47,051 nt of DNA. Origin: Candidatus Methanomethylophilaceae archaeon (GTDB lineage Archaea; Thermoplasmatota; Thermoplasmata; Methanomassiliicoccales; Methanomethylophilaceae). The DNA is taken from assembly GCA_017519045.1 (NCBI GenBank), contig JAFWTC010000001.1, positions 1-47,051 on the forward strand, written 5' to 3'. The notes beneath the pieces were generated by a model. It was not told the origin of the DNA, ran no database searches, and saw only the letters and a program-made list of their open reading frames with translations. Within the stretch, counting starts at the first letter, position 1. Every line of letters starts with the position of its first letter. This document shows positions 25,174-34,012 of this stretch, piece after piece. The translations under genes were made by a program, and so were the position numbers.

Positions 25174-26055
25174 TCAGCGGAATCCCCTGAGCTCCATGTC
25201 GAGCTTCCTGAGCCTCTCGATCCTCTCCGCGGTGGACGGATGGGTCCTGAACAAGTTGGATGCGAAAGACTTGCCGGATATGGGGTTGGAAATCCACATG
25301 CTAGCGTAGGCGTCGCGGTCATACGTGTTGGTGGGCGCGGCGCATCCCCTCTCCAGCTTCATGAGTGCGTCCGCAAGAGCCATGGGGTTCCCGGTAAGCC
25401 TGCCTCCGGACTCGTCGGCGAGGTACTCACGGCTCCTGGACACCCCGAGCTGGACCATCATGGCCGCTATCGGCAGGGTGATCTCCATCAGCAGCATTAT
25501 GATGATGCCGCCACCGTTCTTGTTGCCGCTGTTCGCCAGGGCGGAGTAGACCCCTATCCTGGCAAGGAAGCTGATCATCGAGGCCAGGGTGGACGCGACG
25601 GACATGACCAGGATGTCGCGGTTCTTCACGTGGGACATCTCGTGGGCCATGACGCCCTCCAGCTCCTCCTCGGTCAGAAGGTCCAGGAGCGGACGGGTCG
25701 CGACCACGGCGGCGTTCTTGGGATTGCGACCGGTGGCGAACGCGTTTGGCATCGGAACCTCCGATATCCCCACCTCCGGCATGGGGAGGCCGGCCTTCGT
25801 GGCGAGCCTCTCGACAACCTCGTAGAGCTCGGGACAGTCCTCGCGCTGGATCAGGGTGACGTTGTTGGCGGCTAAGGCCTCTTTCTTGGACCCGAAGTAC
25901 GCGTAGAAGTTCATCGCCACCGAGAGCCCCAACATTATCAGGAGTCCCAGCCAGACATCGTCTACGAAGTACCCTATGACCGCGCCTATGGCGACCAGCA
26001 GGCCCGTCATGAACACGAACATGGCCGCGGTCTTCAAACGCCAGAACATCTTCAT
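25174..26055 (-). CDS. htpX: HtpX-type M48 membrane zinc protease
   Basis: Membrane-bound metalloprotease that degrades misfolded membrane proteins. About 293 residues: two N-terminal membrane segments (AAMFVFMTGLLVAIGAVIGYF and the WLGLLIMLGLSVAM stretch), the zinc motif HEMSHVKNRD in the middle with MAHE just before, a second hydrophobic region (GGGIIIMLLMEITLPIAAMM), and the third zinc ligand Glu in SREYLADESGG. ATG 26055 is chosen over GTG 26076 because GGAAAGGGGCGTG between them reads as the ribosome-binding site. It begins 5 bases after the read-through end of the Fic gene. A fragment of this gene recurs in the mosaic pseudogene at 22880-23150. Confidence 0.92.
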   Translation of the reverse strand: MKMFWRLKTAAMFVFMTGLLVAIGAVIGYFVDDVWLGLLIMLGLSVAMNFYAYFGSKKEALAANNVTLIQREDCPELYEVVERLATKAGLPMPEVGISEVPMPNAFATGRNPKNAAVVATRPLLDLLTEEELEGVMAHEMSHVKNRDILVMSVASTLASMISFLARIGVYSALANSGNKNGGGIIIMLLMEITLPIAAMMVQLGVSRSREYLADESGGRLTGNPMALADALMKLERGCAAPTNTYDRDAYASMWISNPISGKSFASNLFRTHPSTAERIERLRKLDMELRGFR

Positions 26056-26060
26056 TCGAA

Positions 26061-26726
26061 TCACGCCCCTTTCCACGTATCGAAATCGCGATTAATTATG
26101 TTGCGCCCGTGATGCAATGCTCGATGACCCCCGGAGAGGCATCTTGAAATCAGGGCGTCCATGGCAGCGTAGTCGCACAGCATCGAATCTGATGCCGCCT
26201 TGACCATGTCCCCCTTGGAGACCCCTACGAATGACAGCTCGTACCCGGACTAGGACGCTATCTGCTGGATGAACTTGCGTTGGGCACGGCCGTTCCCTTC
26301 ACGAAACGGGTGGACTGCGTTAAGCTCGGACATATAATATGACAGACGACGCGCCATTTCATCTCTACTCTGGGTTCCACGCAGACAATCCTCATCGCGA
26401 AGCCTTCCCAAAACGGCGTTCAACTCCCTCTCTATGTTGGCACAATAACAAAATGGAATGCCTTTGGATATCTCCACAGTTCTGAACTCCCCGGCCCAGT
26501 GGTAGATTCTACGGAATATACGACGATGGATCTCCTTTAGATGATCAGAATCGAAGCATCCGACGACCGGTTCCTCATCCAGTCTCTCCATCTCGGCCGT
26601 GGCTATCTGGGCCTCCACCAGACTCAACTGCGTCCCGTCCCTGATTCCCAACAGATTGCACAGGACGTCCGTTCCAGGATAGCAATATGTGTCGTCTTCT
26701 ACATGAAAATAAGATTCGACTGTCAT
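26061..26726 (-). CDS. Fic toxin-like protein with an in-frame TAG (codon 159)
   Basis: Read through TAG 26250-26252 this is a 221-codon Fic protein ending in TGA at 26061. Residues 139-150 are HPFREGNGRAQR, the complete Fic catalytic motif; the preceding HLKEIHRRIFRRIYHWAGEFR is typical of the VbhT/Fic toxin group. After TAG the frame continues S-G-Y-E-L-S-F-V-G-V-S-K-G-D-M-V and A-M-D-A-L-I-S-R-C-L-S, the usual C-terminal helices of this family, so the gene is not truncated by decay at that point. If TAG stops translation the product is 158 residues and lacks the last helices of the Fic fold. The start ATG overlaps the antitoxin stop (ATGA). Confidence 0.85.
26250..26252 (-). other. In-frame amber codon in the Fic gene
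   Basis: TAG sits between I-Q-Q-I-A-S and S-G-Y-E-L-S-F. Related Fic proteins usually carry a polar residue such as Glu or Lys there, whose codons (GAG, AAG) are one change from TAG. Confidence 0.75.
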
Positions 26727-26887
26727 GTCTGAGGAACGTATGAGGCTATTATGGAGTCTATGGCCTCATCATACGTCATCTCCTTGCGTATGCACCTCAT
26801 CAAGAGTTCGCGCGTCTCGGGGGTGACGGTGAAGCCCTCCATTTCGACGGACGCGATGTTGCTGTCCAATCTCGCGATGTCGTCCAT
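26723..26887 (-). CDS. VbhA-like Fic antitoxin
   Basis: A 54-residue protein starting at ATG 26887. It has S-V-E-M-E-G at residues 13-18, matching the S/T-x-x-x-E-G/N inhibitory motif by which class I antitoxins obstruct ATP binding in the partner Fic toxin. The rest is helical (ETRELLMRCIRKEMTYDEAI), as in VbhA-type antitoxins. Its TGA overlaps the Fic ATG by four bases (ATGA), the usual tight coupling of such pairs. Confidence 0.82.
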   Translation of the reverse strand: MDDIARLDSNIASVEMEGFTVTPETRELLMRCIRKEMTYDEAIDSIIASYVPQT

Positions 26888-26960
26888 AGTGGAACGGATG
26901 CCATGAAGATAGATAATCCTGACTACGTCGTACTCCGAATCGTAGAACGATTGAAAAATG

Positions 26961-28583
26961 TCAGCCCTGATGCCAAATCGGGCATCGCGTCTCGTACACG
27001 TATCCGGCGTAGAAGTCCTTCACCGCCGAGAGGCCGAGGACGACCCTCACGTTGGTGATCCCGTTCCTTCCGACCGCGTGGTTCAGCAGGACGTCGTCGA
27101 CGTTATGGGCCTGGAACGAGCGGGCGTAGGCCTCGGCGACAGGCTTCTTCGCCTTTTCCAACGCTATGGAGCCCACGAAGGCGTGGACCTTCCTCTTGAA
27201 ACGGGATTCCGTCTCCAGCAGGACGGCCTCCGGCCCCCCGGACCCGAACCCACTCAGGACCACCTGGCCCTTAGGGGTCTCCAGCACGAGGAACGCCTCC
27301 CTGTAGCCCTTGCCGGACTCCAGGAACGGGGTCCTGTGGATCCCCGGGAATATATCCAGCCAGCCCTCCTCGCAGGACAGCTCCGCCATGGGCCTGGCCT
27401 GCTCGGATATGCCTGCGGACCTGGACAGCATCCCGCCGCCTCCCGAATACGCTCCCGGAGGGGCGTGGACCGGCAGCGGGGACTTCCTCTCCTTCAGGAC
27501 CCCGTCCAGGCCGCGGGAGTTGTCGGGATTGTCCTGGGAGATCACCACCGCGTCTATCGATTGGACGTCTATCCCCAGACAGTCGAGGTTGTGGGCCAGG
27601 TATCTGGGGCGGAGCCCCGCGTCGAAGAGCACCTTCTTCCCCCCTGCCTCAGCCAGCATGGCCGATCCTCTGGCCCCTATCAGCGAAGTGTTCTCCTTCG
27701 CGCCCTCGTCGTACACGCACGTCACCTTGACCGACATCTTCTCACCTCGGCGTCTGTAAAGCGAATCGGGGATGTCCCCGCATATCCTGTGGATGCTCTC
27801 GACCGGCACCTGCCCGTTCGACAGCCAGGCGGACACCTTCTTGGGGACGGTTGTGACCGACATTATCGCGCCCGGCTTCTCCGGGTCGTCTATGTAGTCG
27901 GTCTCGATCATGAAGCGGTCGGTCCCCTTCCCGATCGCTTCCCTTATATTGGTCTTCGACGCCGGGATCGACGGCATCACGCCGAACGTCTCCTCCTCGG
28001 TGACCAGCGGCGGGGACGAGTGCTTCACCACCATCCCCCTGTCCAGTCCGGCGGCGTCCGCCAGCTCGGCCAGGGAGCGGTCGGTGTCGGCGTCGGACTC
28101 GCAGTGGATTATCACCGGGCAGCGGTTCTCCTTCGCCAGACGCATCCCCAGGAGCAGGACCCTGTCGGAGGCCTCCCTGATCTCTTCGGACACGGGGAAG
28201 TGGGGCCTCCCTATCTCCCCGATGGCGACGGCCCTGCCCTCGGCGACGTCCCTGGCCGCGTCCTCCATGCCCTTGGCCATGATCTCCTCCGCCCTCTCGA
28301 GGCCGTACGCCTCGGCGAGGGGGATCATCAGGACGGGATACGGACCCACGGCTATGTTGATCTCCAGGTCCGTGGCCTCCCTCGCCTTCTCCGCCAGGGA
28401 ATACGTTATCCTGTAGGACTCGGCGAAGTCCTCCCCGCGGGATATCCTGACCTCCTTGTACGGGAGGGTGACCAGGGTCAGGCCGGTCCCGCCCGCGGCC
28501 TCGTACTCCCTCAGCGCGTCGACGTTGCGCCCGGACGGGCTCATGTGGACGTGGTTGTCGTAGACCGGGACCCTCTCGCTCAT
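26961..28583 (-). CDS. TatD-like metal hydrolase fused to a degenerate MBL-fold domain
   Basis: 540 residues. Residues 1-280 are a TatD-related amidohydrolase with metal ligands in place: DNHVH, AIGEIGRPHF, VIIHCES, VVKHSS and METDYIDDP-like IETDYIDDP. From about residue 283 (MSVKVTCVYDEGAKE) the protein is a metallo-beta-lactamase fold of the type that usually has SHxHxDHxGG; here the block reads VVISQDNPDNSRGLDGV, so most metal ligands are lost. A ribosome-binding site (GAGGTGAGAAG) precedes the internal ATG at 27737, so the MBL part was probably once a separate gene and may still be translated alone. ATG 28583 is preferred to GTG 28589. Substrates unknown. Confidence 0.82.
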   Translation of the reverse strand: MSERVPVYDNHVHMSPSGRNVDALREYEAAGGTGLTLVTLPYKEVRISRGEDFAESYRITYSLAEKAREATDLEINIAVGPYPVLMIPLAEAYGLERAEEIMAKGMEDAARDVAEGRAVAIGEIGRPHFPVSEEIREASDRVLLLGMRLAKENRCPVIIHCESDADTDRSLAELADAAGLDRGMVVKHSSPPLVTEEETFGVMPSIPASKTNIREAIGKGTDRFMIETDYIDDPEKPGAIMSVTTVPKKVSAWLSNGQVPVESIHRICGDIPDSLYRRRGEKMSVKVTCVYDEGAKENTSLIGARGSAMLAEAGGKKVLFDAGLRPRYLAHNLDCLGIDVQSIDAVVISQDNPDNSRGLDGVLKERKSPLPVHAPPGAYSGGGGMLSRSAGISEQARPMAELSCEEGWLDIFPGIHRTPFLESGKGYREAFLVLETPKGQVVLSGFGSGGPEAVLLETESRFKRKVHAFVGSIALEKAKKPVAEAYARSFQAHNVDDVLLNHAVGRNGITNVRVVLGLSAVKDFYAGYVYETRCPIWHQG

Positions 28584-28682
28584 GACCACGGGAACGGCTG
28601 CTGGATATAATTGACTAACTAAGGCTAGGATAACGCGACAGGCACGGGAATGCGGTATTTACGGCGATACGGAAGACATTTC

Positions 28683-29111
28683 ATGTCCGAAGAACATGGC
28701 GACGGCATGTGGGAGCCGCCGGTCGGGGATGACGATTTCAAGTCTGTACGTGACAACCGCGGCTATTTCGTCGACAAGAGCGGGCCCATAGCCAAGATCC
28801 TCCGCTACAAAGGGACGGGGTCCTTCCTCATCACCCGCCCGCGGAGGTTCGGCAAATCCCTGAACCTGAGCATGGTGGACGCTTTCTTCAACATCGAACA
28901 CCAAGGGAACTCGTGGTTCGACGGACTTGCGATAGCCGAAGACGCGGAATGCATGGCTGAGATGAGCAGATACCCGGTCATCAGGCTGAACTTCAAGGAT
29001 CTGGACGTGGAAAGCTACGATTCGTTCATCCACGGCGCGATGGAGAGAAGGACGCTGACGTACGGGATGTCGCTGTTCCGCAAGAAGGCGCTAGTGACCC
29101 CGGGAGGATGA
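28683..29111 (+). pseudogene. Truncated AAA-ATPase-like gene (PF09820-type N-terminus)
   Basis: The first 120 residues match the AAA-ATPase-like family: DDDFKSVRDNRGYFVDKSG, then Walker-A-type FLITRPRRFGKSLNLSMVD and the aspartate-rich strand VIRLNFKDLD. Family members are about 500 residues; this one ends after roughly 140 codons with a non-matching tail and a TGA immediately before priS. ATG 28683 is the likely start (28650 is also in frame). Most of the protein is missing, so function is unlikely. Confidence 0.8.
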
Positions 29112-29115
29112 GGAG

Positions 29116-30345
29116 ATGGACGCGAACCAGCGCTTCATGTACAAGGCGTTCAAGAGGTACTACCGCGAGAACGTCCCCGCGATGCCCGACAGGTTCACCC
29201 GGAGGGAGTTCGGGTACATGTTCTTCGACAAGACGTACGTCCAGAGGCACCTGTCGTTCAAGACGCCGGAGGAGCTGGGGAGGTTCATGGCGCTCCAGGT
29301 GCCGTCCCACAGCTACTATTCCACGTCGTACTACCGCCGGCCGGACGCCCCCACCATGGAGGAGAAGGGATGGATGGGCGCGGAGCTCATCTTCGACCTG
29401 GACGCGGACCACCTGGAAGGGGCCGACAAGATGACTTACGCCGAGATGCTCGGATGCATCCGCGGGGAGATGATATCCCTGGTGGACGACTTCCTGCTGG
29501 GGGACCTGGGATTCTCGGAGGACCAGGTGCACATAACCTTCTCCGGCGGAAGGGGATACCATGCGCACGTGAGGACGCCGGACATAATGGGGCTCGGGAC
29601 GCACGAGAGGAGGGAGCTGGTCGACTACATAACGTGCTCCGGCCTCAACATGGACTGGGTGTTCCCGTACCACAAGGTCGCGACGTCCCAGGTCTCCACC
29701 GCATCCGGCACCTACACCAACGTCTCCAAGGACAGGCTGCTTCCGCCCAAGGAGTGCGGCGGATGGAGGCGCCGCATGAGGAAGGCCCTGGAGAAGGTGG
29801 CCGACGACCTCTGCGCGATGGATCCGAAGGACTTCAAGAAGGAATACCCGAGCATCAAGGGCAGCGGAACGCAGACGATCCAGAAGGCCAAGGAAGAGGT
29901 GATCAAGAACCGCAAGGCGATGTTCGAAAGGGACACCATGGCGTTCCTCTCCAAGCCGACGCAGGACATTCTGGTGAAGGTCATGGGGGAGGACGTGGCG
30001 CACCGTCTGGCGGGCGAGGTGGACGAGCCGGTCACAGCCGACATCAAGAGGCTGATAAGGCTTCCCGGTTCCGTCCACGGCAAGAGCGGGCTGAGGGTCA
30101 CGCCGATAACCAGGGACGAGCTCACGAACTTCGATCCCCTGGAGATGGCCGTCCCGGACACATACACGGACGCCCCGGTGAAAATCACTATGAGGAAAGA
30201 CGCCGGCCTGAGGATGAAAGGGCAGGACATGTCGCTCAGCGGAGAGACGGAGGTCCCGGAGTTCGCCGCGATTTTCCTGATCGGAAGGAAGATGGCGGAC
30301 TTCGGCCACCGGTCGGAGTCCGAGGGAGGCGAAAGGCTTTTCTGA
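29116..30345 (+). CDS. priS: DNA primase small (catalytic) subunit
   Basis: Catalytic subunit of the archaeal/eukaryal-type primase that makes primers for replication with PriL. 409 residues. FDLDADHL with the catalytic Asp pair DLDAD is at 94-98, and SGGRGYHAHV at 143-152 is the family signature around the nucleotide-binding site; a third Asp and the zinc-stem region are less easy to place. TGAGGAG precedes ATG 29116. The stop is TGA. The gene sits 4 bases after the truncated AAA-ATPase gene, so an insertion may have replaced its original upstream sequence. Orc1/cdc6 and mcm also lie in this window. Confidence 0.95.
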   Translation: MDANQRFMYKAFKRYYRENVPAMPDRFTRREFGYMFFDKTYVQRHLSFKTPEELGRFMALQVPSHSYYSTSYYRRPDAPTMEEKGWMGAELIFDLDADHLEGADKMTYAEMLGCIRGEMISLVDDFLLGDLGFSEDQVHITFSGGRGYHAHVRTPDIMGLGTHERRELVDYITCSGLNMDWVFPYHKVATSQVSTASGTYTNVSKDRLLPPKECGGWRRRMRKALEKVADDLCAMDPKDFKKEYPSIKGSGTQTIQKAKEEVIKNRKAMFERDTMAFLSKPTQDILVKVMGEDVAHRLAGEVDEPVTADIKRLIRLPGSVHGKSGLRVTPITRDELTNFDPLEMAVPDTYTDAPVKITMRKDAGLRMKGQDMSLSGETEVPEFAAIFLIGRKMADFGHRSESEGGERLF

Positions 30346-30413
30346 ACGCTCCAAGAGGGTTTATATCGTCCAAGACGCATGCGGAGATTGCGTTATATCG
30401 CAAGAGGCAGCAA

Positions 30414-30485
30414 ATGAACACCAAAATAGTCGCCTTGCTCATGGCCGCGGTAATGGCCATACTGGGGCTCCTCACCAAGGCGTGA
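30414..30485 (+). CDS. Possible 23-residue membrane peptide
   Basis: ATG 30414 follows CAAGAGGCAG and a TATA-like gggtttatatcg at about 30357-30368. The product is one hydrophobic helix (VALLMAAVMAILGLL) with Lys at both ends and ends in TGA. It may be a genuine small membrane protein of unknown role or a chance frame. Confidence 0.45.
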   Translation: MNTKIVALLMAAVMAILGLLTKA

Positions 30486-30628
30486 ACCGCGCAAAGGCTA
30501 TGCCCGCCTTCGAATGCCGCAGAGGGCGCGATGAATTCAACACCATTAGTCGTTAGCTTGCACCGCTCCGAACATCTTACCGCGTATGTCGCCACGACCC
30601 GGCGCGAGGATTGGCGCACGCACCAAAG

Positions 30629-30641
30629 GTTTATTTATAAT
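30629..30641 (+). promoter_or_regulatory. TATA-box promoter of the L18a-pfdA-ftsY operon
   Basis: gtttatttataat lies about 35 bases upstream of ATG 30673, a normal distance for a short archaeal leader. Confidence 0.65.
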
Positions 30642-30672
30642 ACAAGGTTCAAGGGCAACCAAGGTAATCACT

Positions 30673-30900
30673 ATGAAAGCATTCCGTGTCACTGGTTCCT
30701 ATGCAGACGCAAGGTACGGCAAGCAGCCCTTCTCCGTCGAAATGGCCGCCGACAGCGAAGCCGCCGTGATGGAGAAGGCATACTCCACCATCGGAAGCAA
30801 GCACAAGCTCAAGAGATGGCAGATCGACATCTCCGAAGTCTCCGAGATCTCCGGCGACCAGGTCACCAACCACGTCGTGAAGTACCAGATCGGTGAGTGA
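30673..30900 (+). CDS. rpl18a: Large-subunit ribosomal protein L18a (LX)
   Basis: 75 residues, the usual size of archaeal L18Ae/LX, a small protein of the 50S subunit. The N-terminal strand KAFRVTGSYADAR and SKHKLKRWQIDISEV match the family. ATG 30673 is used rather than the in-frame 30586, because the promoter lies between them. The TGA overlaps the GTG of the prefoldin gene (GTGA). Confidence 0.9.
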   Translation: MKAFRVTGSYADARYGKQPFSVEMAADSEAAVMEKAYSTIGSKHKLKRWQIDISEVSEISGDQVTNHVVKYQIGE

Positions 30901-31328
30901 ACGTGGAAGACGCAGAGCTCCGCCAGGCGATCTCCGTTGCGGAATCGTACAGACAGAGGGTGGAGTCCCTCTCGCGCCAGGTCCAGGTGCTCCGCGTCTC
31001 GCTCGACGAGGTCACTATGGCCTCCGAGGCGCTCAAAGCGTTCAAGGACGCCAAGGAAGGCGACGAGATCATGGTCCCCGTCGGCGCCAACTCCTTCATA
31101 ACCGTCAAGGTGACGTCAAACAGAAACGTGATAGTCGACATCGGCTCGGACATCTCCGTCGAGAAGAACCCTGAATCGGCCATAGAATACATGGGCGCCA
31201 ACATCGCCGAGATTTCCGAAGCCCTCAAGAAGACCATGGAGGCGCTCAGCGACTCCCAAAACGCCCTTAACAACCTCACCGCGGCCATACAGCAGGAGTA
31301 CTCCGCAAGGCAGCAGAAGGCGCAGTGA
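30897..31328 (+). CDS. pfdA: Prefoldin alpha subunit
   Basis: 143 residues forming two long coiled-coil helices around a beta-hairpin (DEIMVPVGANSFITVKVTSN), the prefoldin alpha layout. Prefoldin (GimC) is a hexameric cytosolic chaperone that holds unfolded chains for the thermosome. Starts at GTG 30897, overlapping the L18a stop, and is followed by ftsY after 13 bases, the common euryarchaeal order L18a-pfdA-ftsY. Confidence 0.92.
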   Translation: MNVEDAELRQAISVAESYRQRVESLSRQVQVLRVSLDEVTMASEALKAFKDAKEGDEIMVPVGANSFITVKVTSNRNVIVDIGSDISVEKNPESAIEYMGANIAEISEALKKTMEALSDSQNALNNLTAAIQQEYSARQQKAQ

Positions 31329-31341
31329 AGGAGGTCACCGG

Positions 31342-32556
31342 ATGTTCGATTCCCTCAAGTCCAAGATGAAGAGCCTCTTCTCCAGAGCCGAGAAGAAGAT
31401 CGACGAGAAGAAGGTCTACAAGGACGAGGAGGAAACGAAGAAGCCCGAGGCCCCCGAAATCAAAACCGCTACGGAAGTCGCCGCTCCCGTCGGCCCTCAG
31501 ACGCCTGAAGCCCCCAAGGTTCCTGAAACTCCGGAGGTCCCCAAGGCCGCCGAGGTGAAGGAAGATGTGGCGACCGCCGTCACCGAGCCTGTCAAGACCG
31601 TCGCTGAAGAGCCCCCCAAGGAGGGGAAGGTCTCCAGGAAGGAGTTCCTCAAGCGCAAGAAGCAGGAGAAGACCGAGCATAAATCCGAAGCGGGGATCTC
31701 CTCAGGGCTCTTCGACAAGAAGATCAAGGAGGATCCTCTGGACGACGTCCTCGACGAACTCGAGCTCATCCTCCTGGAAGCCGACGTGGCGTATCCGGTC
31801 GCCGAGGAGATCAAGGCGGGCGTCAGGGAGAACCTCCTGGGAAAGAAATACGACCGCTCCTACACCCTGGACCAGGTCGTGGAGCTGGCCGTGAAGGACG
31901 CCGTCAGAGACGTCCTCAAGATCAACGAGTTCGACTTCGACAAGTGGCTCGAGGGACGCGAGAGGCCCGTGGTCATAATGTTCGTCGGGATCAACGGAAC
32001 CGGCAAGACCACCGCCATCGCCAAGCTGGCGAACCGCGTCCAGAAGATGGACAAGACCGTCGTCCTGGCGGCGTGCGACACCTTCAGGGCAGGCGCCATA
32101 GAGCAGCTCACGATTCACTCCGAGAAGCTCGGATGCAAGATCGTCAAGCAGGCCCACGACGCGGACCCCGCGGCCGTCGCCTACGATGCCATCGAACATG
32201 CCAAGTCCAAGAGGAAGGACGTCGTCTTCATCGACACCGCCGGCCGCATGCAGACCAACAACAACCTCATCGAAGAGATGAAGAAGATAGTCAGGGTCGC
32301 CAAGCCCGACCTCAAGATCTTCGTCGGAGACTCCCTCGCCGGGAACGACGCCATAGAGCAGGCGAAGGTCTTCGACGCCGCCATCGGCATCGACGCGGTC
32401 ATCCTCACCAAGATAGACACCGACGCCAAGGGCGGAGCGGCGCTATCCATAGCGCACACCATCGGCAAGCCCATCGCGTTCGTCTGCAACGGTCAGGAGT
32501 ACGAGGACATCGTCAAGTTCAACACCGACTGGATGATCGACAGGATGTTCGAGTGA
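31342..32556 (+). CDS. ftsY: Signal recognition particle receptor FtsY
   Basis: GTPase at the membrane that receives ribosome-SRP complexes for co-translational insertion. 404 residues: a charged, proline-rich N-terminal region (1-125), the N domain, then the G domain with GINGTGKT (216-223), DTFRAGAIEQL, DTAGRMQTNNNLIEEM and TKIDTDAKGGAAL. A ribosome-binding site GGAGG lies just before ATG 31342. Ends TGA, directly abutting the convergent M20 peptidase gene. Confidence 0.96.
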   Translation: MFDSLKSKMKSLFSRAEKKIDEKKVYKDEEETKKPEAPEIKTATEVAAPVGPQTPEAPKVPETPEVPKAAEVKEDVATAVTEPVKTVAEEPPKEGKVSRKEFLKRKKQEKTEHKSEAGISSGLFDKKIKEDPLDDVLDELELILLEADVAYPVAEEIKAGVRENLLGKKYDRSYTLDQVVELAVKDAVRDVLKINEFDFDKWLEGRERPVVIMFVGINGTGKTTAIAKLANRVQKMDKTVVLAACDTFRAGAIEQLTIHSEKLGCKIVKQAHDADPAAVAYDAIEHAKSKRKDVVFIDTAGRMQTNNNLIEEMKKIVRVAKPDLKIFVGDSLAGNDAIEQAKVFDAAIGIDAVILTKIDTDAKGGAALSIAHTIGKPIAFVCNGQEYEDIVKFNTDWMIDRMFE

Positions 32557-33786
32557 TCATCCCTTCAGGCACAGCTCGTAGTACAGCGCCGTGAAGACCT
32601 TGCAGTCGGTCATCAGATTCTCCAGCGTGACGTGCTCGTTGGGACCGTGAAGCGTCCCTCCGCCGAACTGCCACCCGTACGCGTCCAATCCGGCCAGCCT
32701 GAAGAAGTTGGCGCAGGTGGCCGCCCCCGTTCCGGAAGCGACCGGAGACGTCCCGGTGACCTTCTCCACGGCCTTTAGAAGAGCGCCGAACCCCTTCGAC
32801 GACGTCGAGGAAGGCCTCCCGGACAGGTTTCTCTGTATCTCCGTAACAGTTATGGACGCCCCTCCCGCCAGGGAGTGCCTCTTGGCCGTCTCCTCAGCGA
32901 CCTTCACCACCTCGTCGATGTCCACCGACGGAAGCAGGCGCATGTCCATGCAGAAGCTGTGCGTGCCGGGAATCGTATTGACGTTGTCCACCGTCGAGGA
33001 GCATTTGGTGGGCTCGAACGTTGAGAAGGGAGGATTGAACATGGAATCCTCCTCGGGAAACCTCCTCTCCAGGACGTCCATAAGATCGGTCATGAACCGC
33101 GCCGACGCGCGCAACGCGTTGACCCCCTTATGAGGGGTGGAGCCGTGTACGGATTTCCCTACGACGTCGAATCTGAGCCACAGCAGGCTCTTCTCCGCCA
33201 CCCAGACCCTGGAGCCCCTGGGGGAGGCCCAGTCCGGAACAATGATCACGTCCTCCTCGGAGAAGCATCCCTCCCTCAGGAGGTGCGCGATTCCCATCTC
33301 GCTGGTGGTCTCCTCGTCGGAAACCAATGCGATTCCGAGGGACATCCCCTGCAATTCCTCTGAAAGGAACTGGCGGGAGGCGAACAGCGACGACACCACG
33401 GCCTGTCCGTTGTCCTCCGTGCCCCGGCCGTATATCCTCCCGTCCTTCAGGACGGGCTCGAACGGAGGCGAGTCCCATGCGTCCAGGTCCACGGCGGGAA
33501 CCACGTCCATGTGGGAGACTATCCACACGGTCCCCGGCTTCCTCCCGGCCTTCCTGGCCAGGATGTTGGGCCTCAGGACAGAAGGATCCGTGACGTCCGG
33601 GACGTCCATCCTCCTGACCTCGTCGAATCCCCGGAGCCTCTCCATGAGATAATCGGCCTTGGGACCTTCCCCGGTCCCCCCGTTCTCCGGAGCTATGGCG
33701 GGGATGCGGATCATCCCCATCATGACTTCGATCATCTCGTCCTCGCACGACTCCGCCGACGACAGGAAATGCTCGAGGGGCCTCAT
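32557..33786 (-). CDS. M20-family metallopeptidase (ArgE/DapE type)
   Basis: 409 residues. VSHMDVVP gives the first metal His and RGTEDNGQAVV the bridging Asp; SDEETTSE supplies the catalytic Glu pair, and VPDWASP and GTLHGPNEHV the remaining metal ligands. The lid domain begins at GKSVHGSTPHKGVNAL. Enzymes of this group hydrolyse acylated amino acids or dipeptides, or N-succinyl-diaminopimelate; the exact substrate cannot be read from sequence. ATG 33786; convergent with ftsY with no spacer. Confidence 0.88.
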   Translation of the reverse strand: MRPLEHFLSSAESCEDEMIEVMMGMIRIPAIAPENGGTGEGPKADYLMERLRGFDEVRRMDVPDVTDPSVLRPNILARKAGRKPGTVWIVSHMDVVPAVDLDAWDSPPFEPVLKDGRIYGRGTEDNGQAVVSSLFASRQFLSEELQGMSLGIALVSDEETTSEMGIAHLLREGCFSEEDVIIVPDWASPRGSRVWVAEKSLLWLRFDVVGKSVHGSTPHKGVNALRASARFMTDLMDVLERRFPEEDSMFNPPFSTFEPTKCSSTVDNVNTIPGTHSFCMDMRLLPSVDIDEVVKVAEETAKRHSLAGGASITVTEIQRNLSGRPSSTSSKGFGALLKAVEKVTGTSPVASGTGAATCANFFRLAGLDAYGWQFGGGTLHGPNEHVTLENLMTDCKVFTALYYELCLKG

Positions 33787-33872
33787 GCAGACTGGTAACG
33801 CATATCCGTTAAAAATCCTGACCTCGAACCGCGAAGCCAGATTATATCCGCCTGCGATTCCTACGAGGATAC

Positions 33873-33989
33873 ATGTACGTTAAAGGAGGGGACGTCGAGC
33901 AATCGGCGGAAATGGCGAGGAAATGGCTTGAGAGGTCCGCTGCGCAGGGATGCGAGAATGCCATAAGGGCACTGAGGCATTTCGATTGA
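33873..33989 (+). pseudogene. Sel1-repeat gene fragment (38 codons)
   Basis: Encodes one Sel1 unit and its flanking turn (Y-V-K-G-G-D-V-E-Q-S, then MARKWLERSAAQGCENAI) and ends in TGA. A Sel1 protein would have many units, so this is a left-over tail. The match continues a few codons upstream (G-Y) before fading. Confidence 0.65.
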
Positions 33990-34012
33990 GATGCGACCAC
34001 GGATTCGAAGAA

